A stretch of 64,000 nucleotides of DNA from Falsochrobactrum shanghaiense (GCF_003149535.1 NZ_QGDB01000005.1:124001-188000), one strand, 5' to 3'; shown: positions 11,826 to 21,157, counted from the first letter of the stretch. Translations and numbers: made by a program. Notes: generated from the letters alone by a model not told the origin.

Positions 11826-11852
11826 TCGGTACTTGACACGAACAAATAAAAG

Positions 11853-11880
11853 AAGGCGGGGAAACACCCCGCCTTTTTCT
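11853..11880 (+). terminator. Terminator of cspA
   Basis: AAGGCGGGG and its complement CCCCGCCTT form a 9-base stem around a short A-rich loop, followed by TTTTCTT. Confidence 0.85.
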
Positions 11881-12026
11881 TATCATGCAGGCAGCCATTC
11901 AAGCGGCGCATGCCCTCTCATCCGCAGCGATGCGCATCATGCGTATAGGCATAAGATGAAATCAGCCATTTTTGCCACATACAGGCGCAGGAACGCCAAA
12001 TTTGTTGCAAATCCATAAAGCTTTTG

Positions 12027-12055
12027 TTGCGATTCGTGCGCCAATGAGACATAGA
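12027..12055 (+). promoter_or_regulatory. Candidate promoter of the aminotransferase gene
   Basis: TTGCGA at 12027-12032 and CATAGA at 12050-12055 are separated by 17 bases, about 65 bases before the start codon. Confidence 0.35.
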
Positions 12056-12096
12056 AATGGCGCAAGACCGGACCACGCCCGGTGCCGGTTATCTGA

Positions 12097-13323
<1,227 letters not shown>

Positions 13324-13346
13324 GCTGGTATAAAATAACAAGAGAC

Positions 13347-13370
13347 AGGGGCCGCAAGGCCCCTTTTCTT
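13347..13370 (+). terminator. Terminator of the aminotransferase gene
   Basis: AGGGGCC (13347-13353), loop GCAA, GGCCCCT (13358-13364), then TTTCTT. Confidence 0.85.
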
Positions 13371-13396
13371 TGTGCAATATAGAAAGACGATCATTT

Positions 13397-13440
13397 CCCC
13401 CCCCCAAGCCAAAAAGCCAAAAAGCCAAAAAAAAAGCCAG
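13397..13440. repeat. C9 homopolymer plus short tandem repeat
   Basis: Nine C in a row (13397-13405) are followed by three copies of the 8-base unit AAGCCAAA (13406-13429), then by an A run leading into the hairpin at 13433. On the minus strand the unit reads GGCTTTTT-like and matches the tail of the adjacent terminator, as if copies of that tail had been duplicated. Such tracts are prone to slippage. Confidence 0.85.
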
Positions 13441-13540
13441 ACAAATGTCTGGCTTTGAGTTTTGAAGGTGCCCTTAGGCAAACCTCCAGAGGGGAACACT
13501 CAGCCCGCGCAAATGGGAGGAGGAAACGCAGCGCTGAGAT
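13427..13540 (-). ncRNA. abcR2: Candidate AbcR-family (alpha-r15) small RNA downstream of vtlR
   Basis: The minus strand carries a promoter (TTGCCA at 13575-13570, 17-base spacer, CATATA at 13552-13547), predicted start near 13540, and an intrinsic terminator ending near 13427. That gives an RNA of about 114 nt. It contains two C/U-rich anti-ribosome-binding-site motifs, TTTCCTCCTCCC and GTTCCCCTCTGG, the hallmark of AbcR RNAs, which pair with mRNA start regions through Hfq. It lies downstream of a LysR gene that looks like vtlR; in Brucella, VtlR is known to activate abcR2. The family assignment is from motifs, size and context only. Confidence 0.65.
13431..13456 (-). terminator. Minus-strand intrinsic terminator of the small RNA
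   Basis: AAAGCCAGAC (13433-13442), loop AAAT, GTCTGGCTTT (13447-13456). On the minus strand the stem is followed by a run of T. Confidence 0.85.
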
Positions 13541-13558
13541 GATCTCTATATGCTCCCT

Positions 13559-13617
13559 GCATGGCGTTTTGGCAATACGACTTTAGCGCAATGCAGCCAT
13601 GCATTTTACGCATGGCT
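13559..13617 (-). promoter_or_regulatory. Candidate LysR-type operator upstream of the small RNA
   Basis: A perfect inverted repeat AGCCATGC-N7-GCATGGCT lies at 13595-13617, centred about 66 bases upstream of the predicted RNA start, the usual position of a LysR recognition site. A third half site, GCATGGC, lies at 13559-13565 between the -35 and -10. The neighbouring LysR gene is the obvious candidate binder. Confidence 0.55.
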
Positions 13618-13783
13618 TGTTTCGAGCGTAATTCTTTTTAAAAACAATTAGTTAAAAGGAAGAAGCAATTCTGGCCATCGGCACCGCCGCCGGCATATCC
13701 GGCCTGAAATACAAAGTCGGCAAACAAACGGCCTGCGAATCACATCGTAAACCCGTTGTCCGAGTGAATTTCGCTACACCGGA

Positions 13784-14689
13784 TCAGAACGTCCAGTTAC
13801 GCGCCTTGGAAAAAAGGAAATCGCGGAAAGCATGCAGCTTCGCCGAATTCTTCAATGCTTCCGGATAGCAGAAAAACGTATCGAAGGAGGGTATTTCTTC
13901 CAGTTCCGGCAAAAGCTTCACCAGACCGGCATCCTTGTCCGCCATATAGTCGGGCAATACAGCGATACCAACGCCGCGCTGGACTGCACGGCGGACAGAA
14001 AGCAGATTATTGACCTGAAGCACCGGGATGCGCGCACTTCCATCCGCTCGTCCTGCGACCTCCAGCCAGTTTAATCCCGTCAGATAATTGGGCGCAGGCT
14101 CCCCAAAGGTTACGATACGATGCTGGTCGATTTCATCGATGGAGTTGAGCTTGCCATATTTGGAAACATAGCTTGCCGAGGCATAGACATGCATATGCAC
14201 GGTAAAAAGACGGCGCTGGATGAGGTCCGGCTGTTGCGGCTGGCGCAGGCGGATCGCGCAATCTGCATGCCGCATCGTCAAATCCAGCTCTTCATTATCG
14301 AGAATGAGCTGAAGCTGCACATCCTGATATAAATCCACAAATTCCTGGATGCGCTCGACAAGCCAGCCGGAGCCGAGCCCGACAGTCGTCGTCACCCGCA
14401 GACGGCCCGTCGGCTTCTCGCGACTTTCCGACAGCTTGGAACGGACATTTTCAAGCTTCATCAGCACGTCATGCGCCGTGCGGTAAAGGATTTCACCCTG
14501 CTCCGTCAGGATAAGACCACGCGCATGACGATGAAACAGCGGAACACCGACATCCTGCTCCAATGCGCTCACCTGACGCGAAATCGCCGATTGCGACAGG
14601 CGCAGGGTCTGTGCGGCATGCGTGAACGAACCGGCCTCAGCCGCCGCATGGAATATGCGCAGTTTGTCCCAATCCAGCGGTGCGGCCAC
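13784..14689 (-). CDS. vtlR: LysR-family transcriptional regulator, VtlR/LsrB-like
   Basis: A 301-residue LysR-type regulator. The N-terminal winged helix-turn-helix is clear (LRIFHAAAEAGSFTHAAQTL, then LSQSAISRQVSALE), followed by the linker helix and a periplasmic-binding-like effector domain. It lies 15 bases downstream of trxB on the same strand, the arrangement of lsrB in Sinorhizobium and vtlR in Brucella. VtlR is needed for Brucella virulence and activates abcR2 and genes for small proteins. A candidate AbcR RNA lies just downstream here. The identification rests on gene order and family, so it is likely but not proven. Confidence 0.85.
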   Translation of the reverse strand: MAAPLDWDKLRIFHAAAEAGSFTHAAQTLRLSQSAISRQVSALEQDVGVPLFHRHARGLILTEQGEILYRTAHDVLMKLENVRSKLSESREKPTGRLRVTTTVGLGSGWLVERIQEFVDLYQDVQLQLILDNEELDLTMRHADCAIRLRQPQQPDLIQRRLFTVHMHVYASASYVSKYGKLNSIDEIDQHRIVTFGEPAPNYLTGLNWLEVAGRADGSARIPVLQVNNLLSVRRAVQRGVGIAVLPDYMADKDAGLVKLLPELEEIPSFDTFFCYPEALKNSAKLHAFRDFLFSKARNWTF

Positions 14690-14704
14690 GTTTTTCTCCC
14701 CTCA

Positions 14705-15679
14705 TTATTCCGCTGCTTCGTGCAGCGGTTCCTGTGCAGCCAGCCAGCGTTCGGCTTCGAGCGCGGCCATGCAGCCCATACCGGCAGCAGTGACTGCCTG
14801 ACGATAGACATCATCCGTCACATCCCCGGCTGCAAAGATACCCGGTACATCCGTGGCAGTAGAATCGGGCGCCGTCCACAGATAGCCATTCGGCTTCTGT
14901 TTGAGCTTGCCTTCGAACAGGGCCACTGCCGGAGCATGGCCGATAGCTATGAAGACCCCATGCGTGTCCAGTTCACGCGTCTCCCCCGTCACAATGTCTT
15001 TCAGGCGAACCCCGGTGACGGTTGCCCCCATTGGCGGCTTGGCTTCTGTCCCTACAATCTCGTCGATGACATTGTTCCAGATGACCTTGACGTTCTCACG
15101 CGAAAGCAGGCGATCCTGAAGAATCTTTTCAGCGCGGAATCCATCGCGCCGATGCACCACGGTCACGCTTTTTGCTATATGCGAAAGATAAAGCGCCTCT
15201 TCGACCGCCGTATTGCCGCCGCCGACAACCACCACGTCCTTGCCGCGATAGAAGAAACCGTCACAGGTCGCACAAGCGGAAACACCGCCGCCCATGAACG
15301 CCTGCTCGCTTTCGAGACCGAGCCATTTGGCTTGCGCGCCGGTGGCAATGATCAGGGTGTCACAAGTGTAGACCGTACCGGAATCGCCGATCAGGCGGAA
15401 TGGACGCTGTGTCGTTTCAACCTCGGTAATGATGTCATGCACGATCTCCGCACCGACATTTTCAGCCTGCGCTGCCATCTGCTCCATCATCCAGGGCCCC
15501 TGCACCGGATCAGCATAGCCGGGATAGTTTTCCACATCGGTGGTGATCATCAACTGCCCGCCCTGCTGCAAGCCCGCAATGACGATCGGCTTGAGCATGG
15601 CGCGCGCGGCGTAGATCGCCGCCGTATAGCCTGCCGGTCCGGAACCGATGACAATGACGGGCGCATGGCGTTGTGACAT
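14705..15679 (-). CDS. trxB: Thioredoxin reductase (NADPH)
   Basis: A 324-residue low-molecular-weight thioredoxin reductase that uses NADPH and FAD to keep thioredoxin reduced in the cytoplasm. The FAD-binding motif GSGPAGYTAA is near residue 12 and the NADPH-binding motif VGGGNTAVEEAL is near residue 152. The redox pair is C136-A-T-C139 in the SACATCDGFF segment, and the last FAD motif is IFAAGDVTD. It is followed on the same strand by the LysR regulator and is probably co-transcribed with it. Divergent from trkH. Confidence 0.96.
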   Translation of the reverse strand: MSQRHAPVIVIGSGPAGYTAAIYAARAMLKPIVIAGLQQGGQLMITTDVENYPGYADPVQGPWMMEQMAAQAENVGAEIVHDIITEVETTQRPFRLIGDSGTVYTCDTLIIATGAQAKWLGLESEQAFMGGGVSACATCDGFFYRGKDVVVVGGGNTAVEEALYLSHIAKSVTVVHRRDGFRAEKILQDRLLSRENVKVIWNNVIDEIVGTEAKPPMGATVTGVRLKDIVTGETRELDTHGVFIAIGHAPAVALFEGKLKQKPNGYLWTAPDSTATDVPGIFAAGDVTDDVYRQAVTAAGMGCMAALEAERWLAAQEPLHEAAE

Positions 15680-15998
15680 GGATATTTTCTCCGGTCGTAT
15701 ATTTGGTGATCGCGGGCCGCCAGCTTACCAGAATCGCCCGCTCGCGCTCCACTTTTGCCAATGCCCGGATATTATGGCCAAGGTAGGTCCACTACCCGCG
15801 CATTGCAAGGTTTGACAGGCATGAGCGCCGGTTTAGCCACAGCTTGTCGCCTTCATGCAGAACCTCGAAACACAGCCGCATTGCGGTTGAGCCGATCCCG
15901 CATTAAACAGGCAGAATGTAAATACGCCTCGCCAGTCGCCGGAGACGATCGCCATTTATCAGACTGTTGCCAATATTTGCGCGCGTTTCGGCCTTTTC

Positions 15999-17399
15999 AT
16001 GGCCGCTGCCATGTTGCTGCCTGCCGCCATCGACCTGCGCGATGGCAGCGATGACGCATTGATCTTCGTGCGCTCAGCCGCCGCGACCGCCGCCCTTTCA
16101 GCACTGGTATTCGTCGCAACCCACAAGGCGACCGTGCGATTTACGCCGCGTCTGGGCTTTCTGCTGACGGTCTGCCTGTGGATGACCGCAAGCTTTCTCG
16201 GCTCGATGCCGCTTTATTTCTCGCATCTGCCCATCAGCTATGCCACCGCCTTCTTCGAGGCCATGTCCGGCGTTACCTCAACGGGTGCAACGGCGCTTTC
16301 CGGCCTTGACGATATGCAGCGCGGCATATTGCTCTGGCGCTCCTTGCTGTGCTGGATCGGGGGCATCGGCTTCATCGGCCTGGCGCTGCTCATGCTGCCA
16401 TCGCTGCGCGCGGGCGGGCTGGCCCTCTTCCATATGGAGAATTCCGACAAGTCGGAAAAAATCCTGCCGCGCATGAACCAGATCGCGCTGGGTATTGTCA
16501 GCGCCTATCTGAGCCTGACCGCAGCCTGCATCATCGCCTATTTCGCGGTGGGCATGAGCATTTTCGATGCAATCAACCATGGCCTGTCCACCGTCGCGAC
16601 CGCCGGTTTTTCCACGCATGATGCGTCGCTGGGCTTTTACGAAAACAACCGGGCGCTCCTGATGATCTCAACCATTTTCATGGTGCTTTCGGCCCTGCCC
16701 TTCGTTCTCTATATCAAGGCTTTCATGCCGCGCAGGCTCGAATTGCTCACTGATCCGCAAATGAAGCTCTTCCTCACGCTCGTCATCGGGTTCAGTTTTC
16801 TCCTCGCAATCGTATTGCGGGCCGGGCCACATATTCCCTTTGGCGATGCACTCGTCCTGGCATCGTTTCATTTCGTCTCCGTCATCAGCACCACTGGTTT
16901 TTCAACCGAGGACTATTCCCTCTGGGGACCGCCTGCCATTGGCATTTTCTTTCTGGCTTCGTTTCTTGGCGGTTGTGCCGGCTCGACATCGGGCGGCATC
17001 AAGATGAACCGCCTCATCATCCTCTGGAGCCTGACACGGGCCAATCTGGTTCGTCTCATCATGCCTCACGCCGTTATAAAGATTCGCTATGGTTCCTCGG
17101 AAGTATCCGGCGAAATTGCGCAAAGCGTCCTGCTTTATCTGTTTCTTTACATCGCTTCGCTGATTATCGGCGCTGTCTTGCTGGCCTCGCTGGGCCTCGA
17201 TTTCGTCTCGGCCCTTACCGGAGCGCTGACTGCCCTGTCCAATGTCGGGCCGGGGCTTGGAGATACGATCGGTCCGGTGGGCAATTATTCCACCATTGAC
17301 GATCCCGCGCTTTGGGTACTCTCGTTTCTCATGCTTGCAGGGCGACTTGAGCTGGTGACTGTATTTATCCTGTTCACACGTACTTTCTGGGTGCGCTGA
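15999..17399 (+). CDS. trkH: Trk potassium uptake protein, TrkH family
   Basis: An integral membrane potassium-uptake subunit with the TrkH/KtrB fold, four membrane-pore-membrane repeats whose selectivity-filter turns can be seen (for example GVTSTGATALSG, STVATAGFSTHD, VISTTGFSTEDY and SNVGPGLGDT). It needs a cytoplasmic TrkA-type partner, not in this window. 15999 is the first ordinary start codon, but the frame stays open upstream and IYQTVANICARFGLF before it looks like the start of the first membrane helix. A ribosome binding site (GGAGA at 15941) sits 9 bases before an in-frame ATT at 15954, so the true start may be non-canonical. Confidence 0.9.
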   Translation: MAAAMLLPAAIDLRDGSDDALIFVRSAAATAALSALVFVATHKATVRFTPRLGFLLTVCLWMTASFLGSMPLYFSHLPISYATAFFEAMSGVTSTGATALSGLDDMQRGILLWRSLLCWIGGIGFIGLALLMLPSLRAGGLALFHMENSDKSEKILPRMNQIALGIVSAYLSLTAACIIAYFAVGMSIFDAINHGLSTVATAGFSTHDASLGFYENNRALLMISTIFMVLSALPFVLYIKAFMPRRLELLTDPQMKLFLTLVIGFSFLLAIVLRAGPHIPFGDALVLASFHFVSVISTTGFSTEDYSLWGPPAIGIFFLASFLGGCAGSTSGGIKMNRLIILWSLTRANLVRLIMPHAVIKIRYGSSEVSGEIAQSVLLYLFLYIASLIIGAVLLASLGLDFVSALTGALTALSNVGPGLGDTIGPVGNYSTIDDPALWVLSFLMLAGRLELVTVFILFTRTFWVR

Positions 17400-17524
17400 G
17401 CGCTCCATGGACGGTTTACACAGGGCTGCATCTTTTGTTATGAGCATGACTAGATTGCGCTTTGACGGCGCGGAATATTTTATAATTACCCTGGAATGAA
17501 ATTTCCTTGCGCGTGGAGTTTTAC

Positions 17525-17995
17525 ATGCCGATCAAGGCCGACCTGGATGAAATTGATTGGAAAATCCTCCGGGAGCTCCAGGATAACGGGCGTATCACCA
17601 ATGTCGAACTGGCTGAACGGGTCGGCATATCCGCGCCGCCCTGCCTGCGCCGTGTGCGCAAGCTTGAAGAAAGCGGCATCATCCGCGGCTATCGGGCAAT
17701 ATTGAACGGCAATGCTCTGGGACAGGATCTGGTCGCTTTCTGCTCTGTCGGCCTGCATCGGCAGGCCGATGCCGATCTCAAGGCATTTGCCGAAAAAACC
17801 AAACATTGGCCCCTGGTTCGCCGTGCATGGATGGTATCAGGCGAATCCGACTTCCTGCTGCATTGCGTGGCACGCGACCTCAACACATTCCAGACCTTCG
17901 TTATCGAGGAACTGACCGCCACGCCCAATGTGGATTCGGTGCGCACTGCCCTGACCATCCGTCCGGTCAAGGACGAACCTTTGATGATACTCTAG
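17525..17995 (+). CDS. Lrp/AsnC family transcriptional regulator
   Basis: A 156-residue Lrp/AsnC regulator. The N-terminal helix-turn-helix starts at DEIDWKILRELQDNGRITNV and continues VELAERVGISAPPCLRRVRK. It is followed by the RAM ligand-binding domain, which in this family senses amino acids. The ATG at 17525 is preceded by GGAG at 17515; an in-frame TTG at 17507 is less likely. It is the next gene after trkH, with 125 bases between, and seems to have its own promoter. Its targets cannot be read from the sequence. Confidence 0.9.
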   Translation: MPIKADLDEIDWKILRELQDNGRITNVELAERVGISAPPCLRRVRKLEESGIIRGYRAILNGNALGQDLVAFCSVGLHRQADADLKAFAEKTKHWPLVRRAWMVSGESDFLLHCVARDLNTFQTFVIEELTATPNVDSVRTALTIRPVKDEPLMIL

Positions 17996-18098
17996 GTCCT
18001 GATCTTAGTTTTCTGGTTGCCCCATTCAGCGCCCGTCCGCATCGACATATGGCATAGATGCGTTATTCTGACTTCGGGCAAAATTGGGAAGCATCGAC

Positions 18099-18977
18099 AT
18101 GCGGCGATTTGATATTGCAATGGCGGCATTCGTTCTGATGCTCGTCTTTTGCTCGCCGAACAATCATGGCTCCGCCTCTCCCATGGATGAGCCTCAGCCG
18201 CCCGCAAAGGAATCCGCGCCAAAGATCAGCGATATATGCGAATTGATCGAAACCAGCGCCGACACCCATGGAATCCCCAAAGACTTCTTCGCCCGTTTGA
18301 TCTGGAAGGAAAGCCGTTTTGATCACCGCGCCGTCAGCCCCGTCGGCGCACAGGGCATTGCGCAGTTCATGCCCTATACGGCCAAAGAACGCGGTCTGTC
18401 GGACCCTTTCGACGTCGCACAGGCAATCCCGGCCTCGGCGCGTTTCTTGCGTGATCTGAAGGGTGATTTCGGCAATTGGGGACTTGCCGCCGCCGCCTAT
18501 AATGCCGGCCCGGGCCGTGTTTCGCGCTGGATACAGTCAGGCGGCTTTCTTCCCTTGGAAACGGAGGATTACGTCCTCGACCTGACCGGCATGCCTGCCG
18601 ATAATTTTGTATCCGGCACTGAAATCGTGAACCGGCCTCTTGATCCCAAATTGCCCTTCGCGCAGGCGTGCCAGCGCCTGCCGGTCATCCGTACCGCCAC
18701 CATCCCCATGTCGCGCATCAAGCCCAAACCATGGGGGATTCAGGTCGCAGGCAATTTTCGCCGCACCGTCGCGCTCAATCAGTGGAACAGGCTGCGCAAG
18801 CAGTTTCCATCCATCCTGGCCGGACACCATCCCGTCATCAGTCGAATACGCACGCCGATCGCACGGCGGGGCATCTATGCGGTTCGGATCGGTGCCGATA
18901 ACCGCATGGAGGCCGACAACACCTGCGCTAAACTGCGGGCGGCTGGCGGAGCATGCATAGTTTTGCGCAATAAATAA
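18099..18977 (+). CDS. Lytic transglycosylase with C-terminal SPOR-like region
   Basis: A 292-residue secreted murein hydrolase. An N-terminal hydrophobic signal segment (residues 3-18) is followed by an SLT domain. The catalytic glutamate is E71 in the LIWKESRFD motif, and the typical AQGIAQFMPYTAKERG and AAAYNAGPGRVSRW segments follow. The C-terminal 50 residues (GIYAVRIGADNRMEADNTCA and so on) resemble a SPOR peptidoglycan-binding domain. It cleaves glycan strands between MurNAc and GlcNAc in the periplasm. The start at 18099 has GGGAAG upstream. A Cys at residue 18 is not in a good lipobox. Confidence 0.85.
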   Translation: MRRFDIAMAAFVLMLVFCSPNNHGSASPMDEPQPPAKESAPKISDICELIETSADTHGIPKDFFARLIWKESRFDHRAVSPVGAQGIAQFMPYTAKERGLSDPFDVAQAIPASARFLRDLKGDFGNWGLAAAAYNAGPGRVSRWIQSGGFLPLETEDYVLDLTGMPADNFVSGTEIVNRPLDPKLPFAQACQRLPVIRTATIPMSRIKPKPWGIQVAGNFRRTVALNQWNRLRKQFPSILAGHHPVISRIRTPIARRGIYAVRIGADNRMEADNTCAKLRAAGGACIVLRNK

Positions 18978-19384
18978 GCAACCCGTCATGCTATACCAGC
19001 ATAGAAGCCGATATAGTGCGGCTTAAATGTTCTATTTTGGAATTATCGGATGATATTCTCGAAATTTTTGTAAAGGATTTTGGCAAAACCGGTTCAAAGA
19101 TGACCATTTATCTGTGACACAAAGAATTTGCTTGCCAAACACCGCATCATAGATCAGTCTTCGGCTGTCCGGGCATTTTGCGTACAAATGGAAGACTGGA
19201 AGAACGGCGCGCCGGAACCGCTAGAAGTTCCGGGTTAGAGAGTAATCTCTGGCAATGATCGGTTCCTTTCCAATGTCGAGAACTGCCTGCATGACCCTCT
19301 GCCGGGTGTGTGGTGCGCTCGGCTGAAGACGTAATTACACTGTTTCTAATAAGGACAGTGGCGCCAGGAAAAGGAACGGATCCA
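18978..19384. other. Intergenic region with long leader of the second cold-shock gene
   Basis: A 407-base gap. The second half is probably the untranslated leader of the cold-shock gene and carries the alternative helices annotated at 19212-19266. No coding frame is supported. Confidence 0.5.
19212..19266 (+). promoter_or_regulatory. Leader segment with mutually exclusive helices
   Basis: CCGGAAC (19212-19218) can pair with GTTCCGG (19227-19233). The overlapping GGAACCG (19214-19220) can instead pair with CGGTTCC (19260-19266). Both are perfect 7-base helices and cannot form together. The segment lies about 120 bases upstream of a cold-shock gene, a class of genes known in E. coli for temperature-dependent leader refolding. 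Confidence 0.45.
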
Positions 19385-19600
19385 ATGGCACAGACCGGTC
19401 AGGTCAAATTCTTCAACTCCGAAAAAGGTTTCGGTTTTATTAAGCCCGATGATGGCGGTGCAGACATCTTCGTGCATATTTCTGCTGTACAGGCCTCTGG
19501 CTTGGCAGGACTTGCAGACAACCAGAAAGTTTCTTACGAGACGGAACCGGACCGTCGCGGTAAGGGCCCGAAAGCTGTGAACATCTCCATCACCGAGTAA
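19385..19600 (+). CDS. Cold-shock protein (CspA family), second copy
   Basis: A 71-residue cold-shock domain protein with RNP1 KGFGFI and RNP2 IFVHIS. It differs clearly from the copy at 11616 (for example FFNSEKGFGFIKPDDGGADI and a C-terminal KGPKAVNISITE), so the two are old paralogues. The ATG at 19385 follows AAAAGGAACGGA. A long structured leader precedes it and a terminator follows at 19624. Confidence 0.95.
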   Translation: MAQTGQVKFFNSEKGFGFIKPDDGGADIFVHISAVQASGLAGLADNQKVSYETEPDRRGKGPKAVNISITE

Positions 19601-19623
19601 TCGTTTACACAAAAGATTTTCCA

Positions 19624-19646
19624 CCCCGGCCAAAGCCGGGGTTTTT
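19624..19646 (+). terminator. Terminator of the second cold-shock gene
   Basis: CCCCGGC (19624-19630), loop CAAA, GCCGGGG (19635-19641), then TTTTT. Confidence 0.88.
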
Positions 19647-19870
19647 CATTGCCCCGGCACATGCTGTTTTGGCAATGCCGTCAGGATAACGCGCGAAATA
19701 TTACGAAAGCTGGCTGTATTTTACCAGCCTGACCCCTCTCTTAAAGCTGCTTGAACATCGTTCAGCCTTCATTCATGTCAAAAAGATTAACTTCCTGTTC
19801 ATACTCGATAGGGAAGCGCGCCATCGCTTTTATATCGCTATTGATATTCATGCTTCTGAAGGAGCGCACA

Positions 19871-20320
19871 ATGAACAAATTTGCAAAAATGACCATCCTG
19901 GCCATTGCCTCGGCAGCGGCGGTTTCAGCGCCACTGGCAACGGCTTCCGCAGATTCCTGGGGCCGTCGAGACTGGCATGGCGGCGGGTGGCATCAGTCCT
20001 ATAGTCACCACCGTCACAACAGAACCGGCGATGCGGTTGCCGCCGGTGTGATCGGACTGGCAGCGGGCGCATTGATCGGCAGTGCGTTGAGCCAGCCGCA
20101 GCAAAGGGTCTATGTCGAACCGGCACCGGTCTATGCTCCCCCTCCTCCACCCGCCTATTACCCGGCTCCACCTGCACGCGCCGTGCAATATCGTGCAGAT
20201 TTCGAGCCATGGAGCCGCAGCTGGTATGATTACTGCTCCGACCGGTATCGCTCTTTCAATCCGACCACCGGAACCTATCGCGGTTATGACGGACAGGATC
20301 ACTTCTGCACCGCCAATTAA
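19871..20320 (+). CDS. BA14k-like secreted protein
   Basis: A 149-residue exported protein. A signal peptide (MNKFAKMTILAIASAAAVSA and on, cleavage expected after ATASA) is followed by a His/Trp/Gly-rich segment. Next comes a glycine-zipper-like hydrophobic stretch (AAGVIGLAAGALIGSALS), a proline-rich linker, and a C-terminal BA14K motif of the form W-x-D-Y-C-S-x-R-Y-R-S-F-N-P-x-T-G-x-Y. BA14K of Brucella was described as an immunoreactive, lectin-like protein; this is a family member, not that exact protein. The ATG at 19871 follows GAAGGAG. It has its own terminator. Confidence 0.8.
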   Translation: MNKFAKMTILAIASAAAVSAPLATASADSWGRRDWHGGGWHQSYSHHRHNRTGDAVAAGVIGLAAGALIGSALSQPQQRVYVEPAPVYAPPPPPAYYPAPPARAVQYRADFEPWSRSWYDYCSDRYRSFNPTTGTYRGYDGQDHFCTAN

Positions 20321-20333
20321 GCCGGATCATAAA

Positions 20334-20356
20334 AAAGCCGCCCATTGGGCGGCTTT
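20334..20356. terminator. Bidirectional terminator after the BA14k-like gene
   Basis: AAAGCCGCCC (20334-20343), loop ATT, GGGCGGCTTT (20347-20356), with A and T runs on the two sides. Confidence 0.88.
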
Positions 20357-20416
20357 TTGCAATGGCTTGGAGAGGTTCCTGTTTGAACGGAATCATCAGA
20401 ACCCCTTCAAGTCTTT

Positions 20417-21067
20417 TCATTCGCTTCCTGTCAGGAACGGATTGCCACGTCTTTCCTCTCCAAAGCGTCCCCCCGGCCCATGACCGCAGATGAAACCAAT
20501 ATCATCACCCAGCGGAAGCAGCTTCTCCTTGATCGAACGGATCAGCGCGGCATGATCGCCGCCCGGCAGATCGGTGCGCCCGATCGATCCGTTGAACAGA
20601 ACATCACCAACAATGGCAAATCGTGCATCGGGGTTGAAGTAAACCACATGACCCGGCGCATGGCCCGGACAGTGGAACACATCGAATTTATGCTCGCCCA
20701 GAGAAACGCTGTCTCCCTGCTCCAGCCAGCGATCCGGCACGGCATTGCGCACGCCTTCGGTCAGGCCATATTTGATGCCGGTCGTGGCCAGATTATCGAG
20801 CAGAAACTTGTCGTCCTTATGAGGGCCGATAATATCGACGCCGAGATCTTCTTTCAGATCCATGGCGCCAGCGGCATGGTCAATATGGCCATGCGTGAGC
20901 CAGATAGCCTCCACCTGCACATCCTGCGAGGCGATTGCTTCCCTGATGCGTTCAAGATCGCCGCCCGGATCGATCACGACTCCCTTTTTCGTGTCAGCAT
21001 CGAAAAGCACCGTGCAGTTTTGCTGGAATGGCGTGACCGGAACGATGATAGCCTGCAATTGTCCCAT
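20417..21067 (-). CDS. MBL-fold metallo-hydrolase (glyoxalase II-like, YcbL type)
   Basis: A 216-residue metallo-beta-lactamase-fold hydrolase. The metal-binding motif is THGHIDHAAG near residue 60, with further ligands in FHCPGHAPGH and in GDVLFNGSIGRTD; a last His is in ICGHGPGG. It resembles type II glyoxalase-like proteins such as YcbL, which hydrolyse S-lactoylglutathione or related thioesters. The ATG at 21067 has GGAG 8 bases upstream; an in-frame GTG at 21076 is the alternative. The substrate is not certain. Confidence 0.87.
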   Translation of the reverse strand: MGQLQAIIVPVTPFQQNCTVLFDADTKKGVVIDPGGDLERIREAIASQDVQVEAIWLTHGHIDHAAGAMDLKEDLGVDIIGPHKDDKFLLDNLATTGIKYGLTEGVRNAVPDRWLEQGDSVSLGEHKFDVFHCPGHAPGHVVYFNPDARFAIVGDVLFNGSIGRTDLPGGDHAALIRSIKEKLLPLGDDIGFICGHGPGGRFGEERRGNPFLTGSE

Positions 21068-21157
21068 GGGAAGCACTCCATTCAGTCTGATATATTGTAG
21101 ATGTCACATAATGCGCATGGCCGGCTGTGAAAAGGCTCTATGAGACCCGGCCCTAAA

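Larger units (their letters stand above)
13324..13783. other. Intergenic region holding the small RNA and its control sites
   Basis: The 460-base gap contains the aminotransferase terminator, the C9/tandem repeat, the candidate AbcR RNA with terminator and promoter, and the LysR-type palindrome. From 13620 to 13783 nothing further was recognised. No protein-coding frame is supported. Confidence 0.6.

Noticed and set aside
13397-13456. CRISPR-like array
   Set aside because: The units are 8 bases with no spacers; this is a simple tandem repeat next to a terminator.
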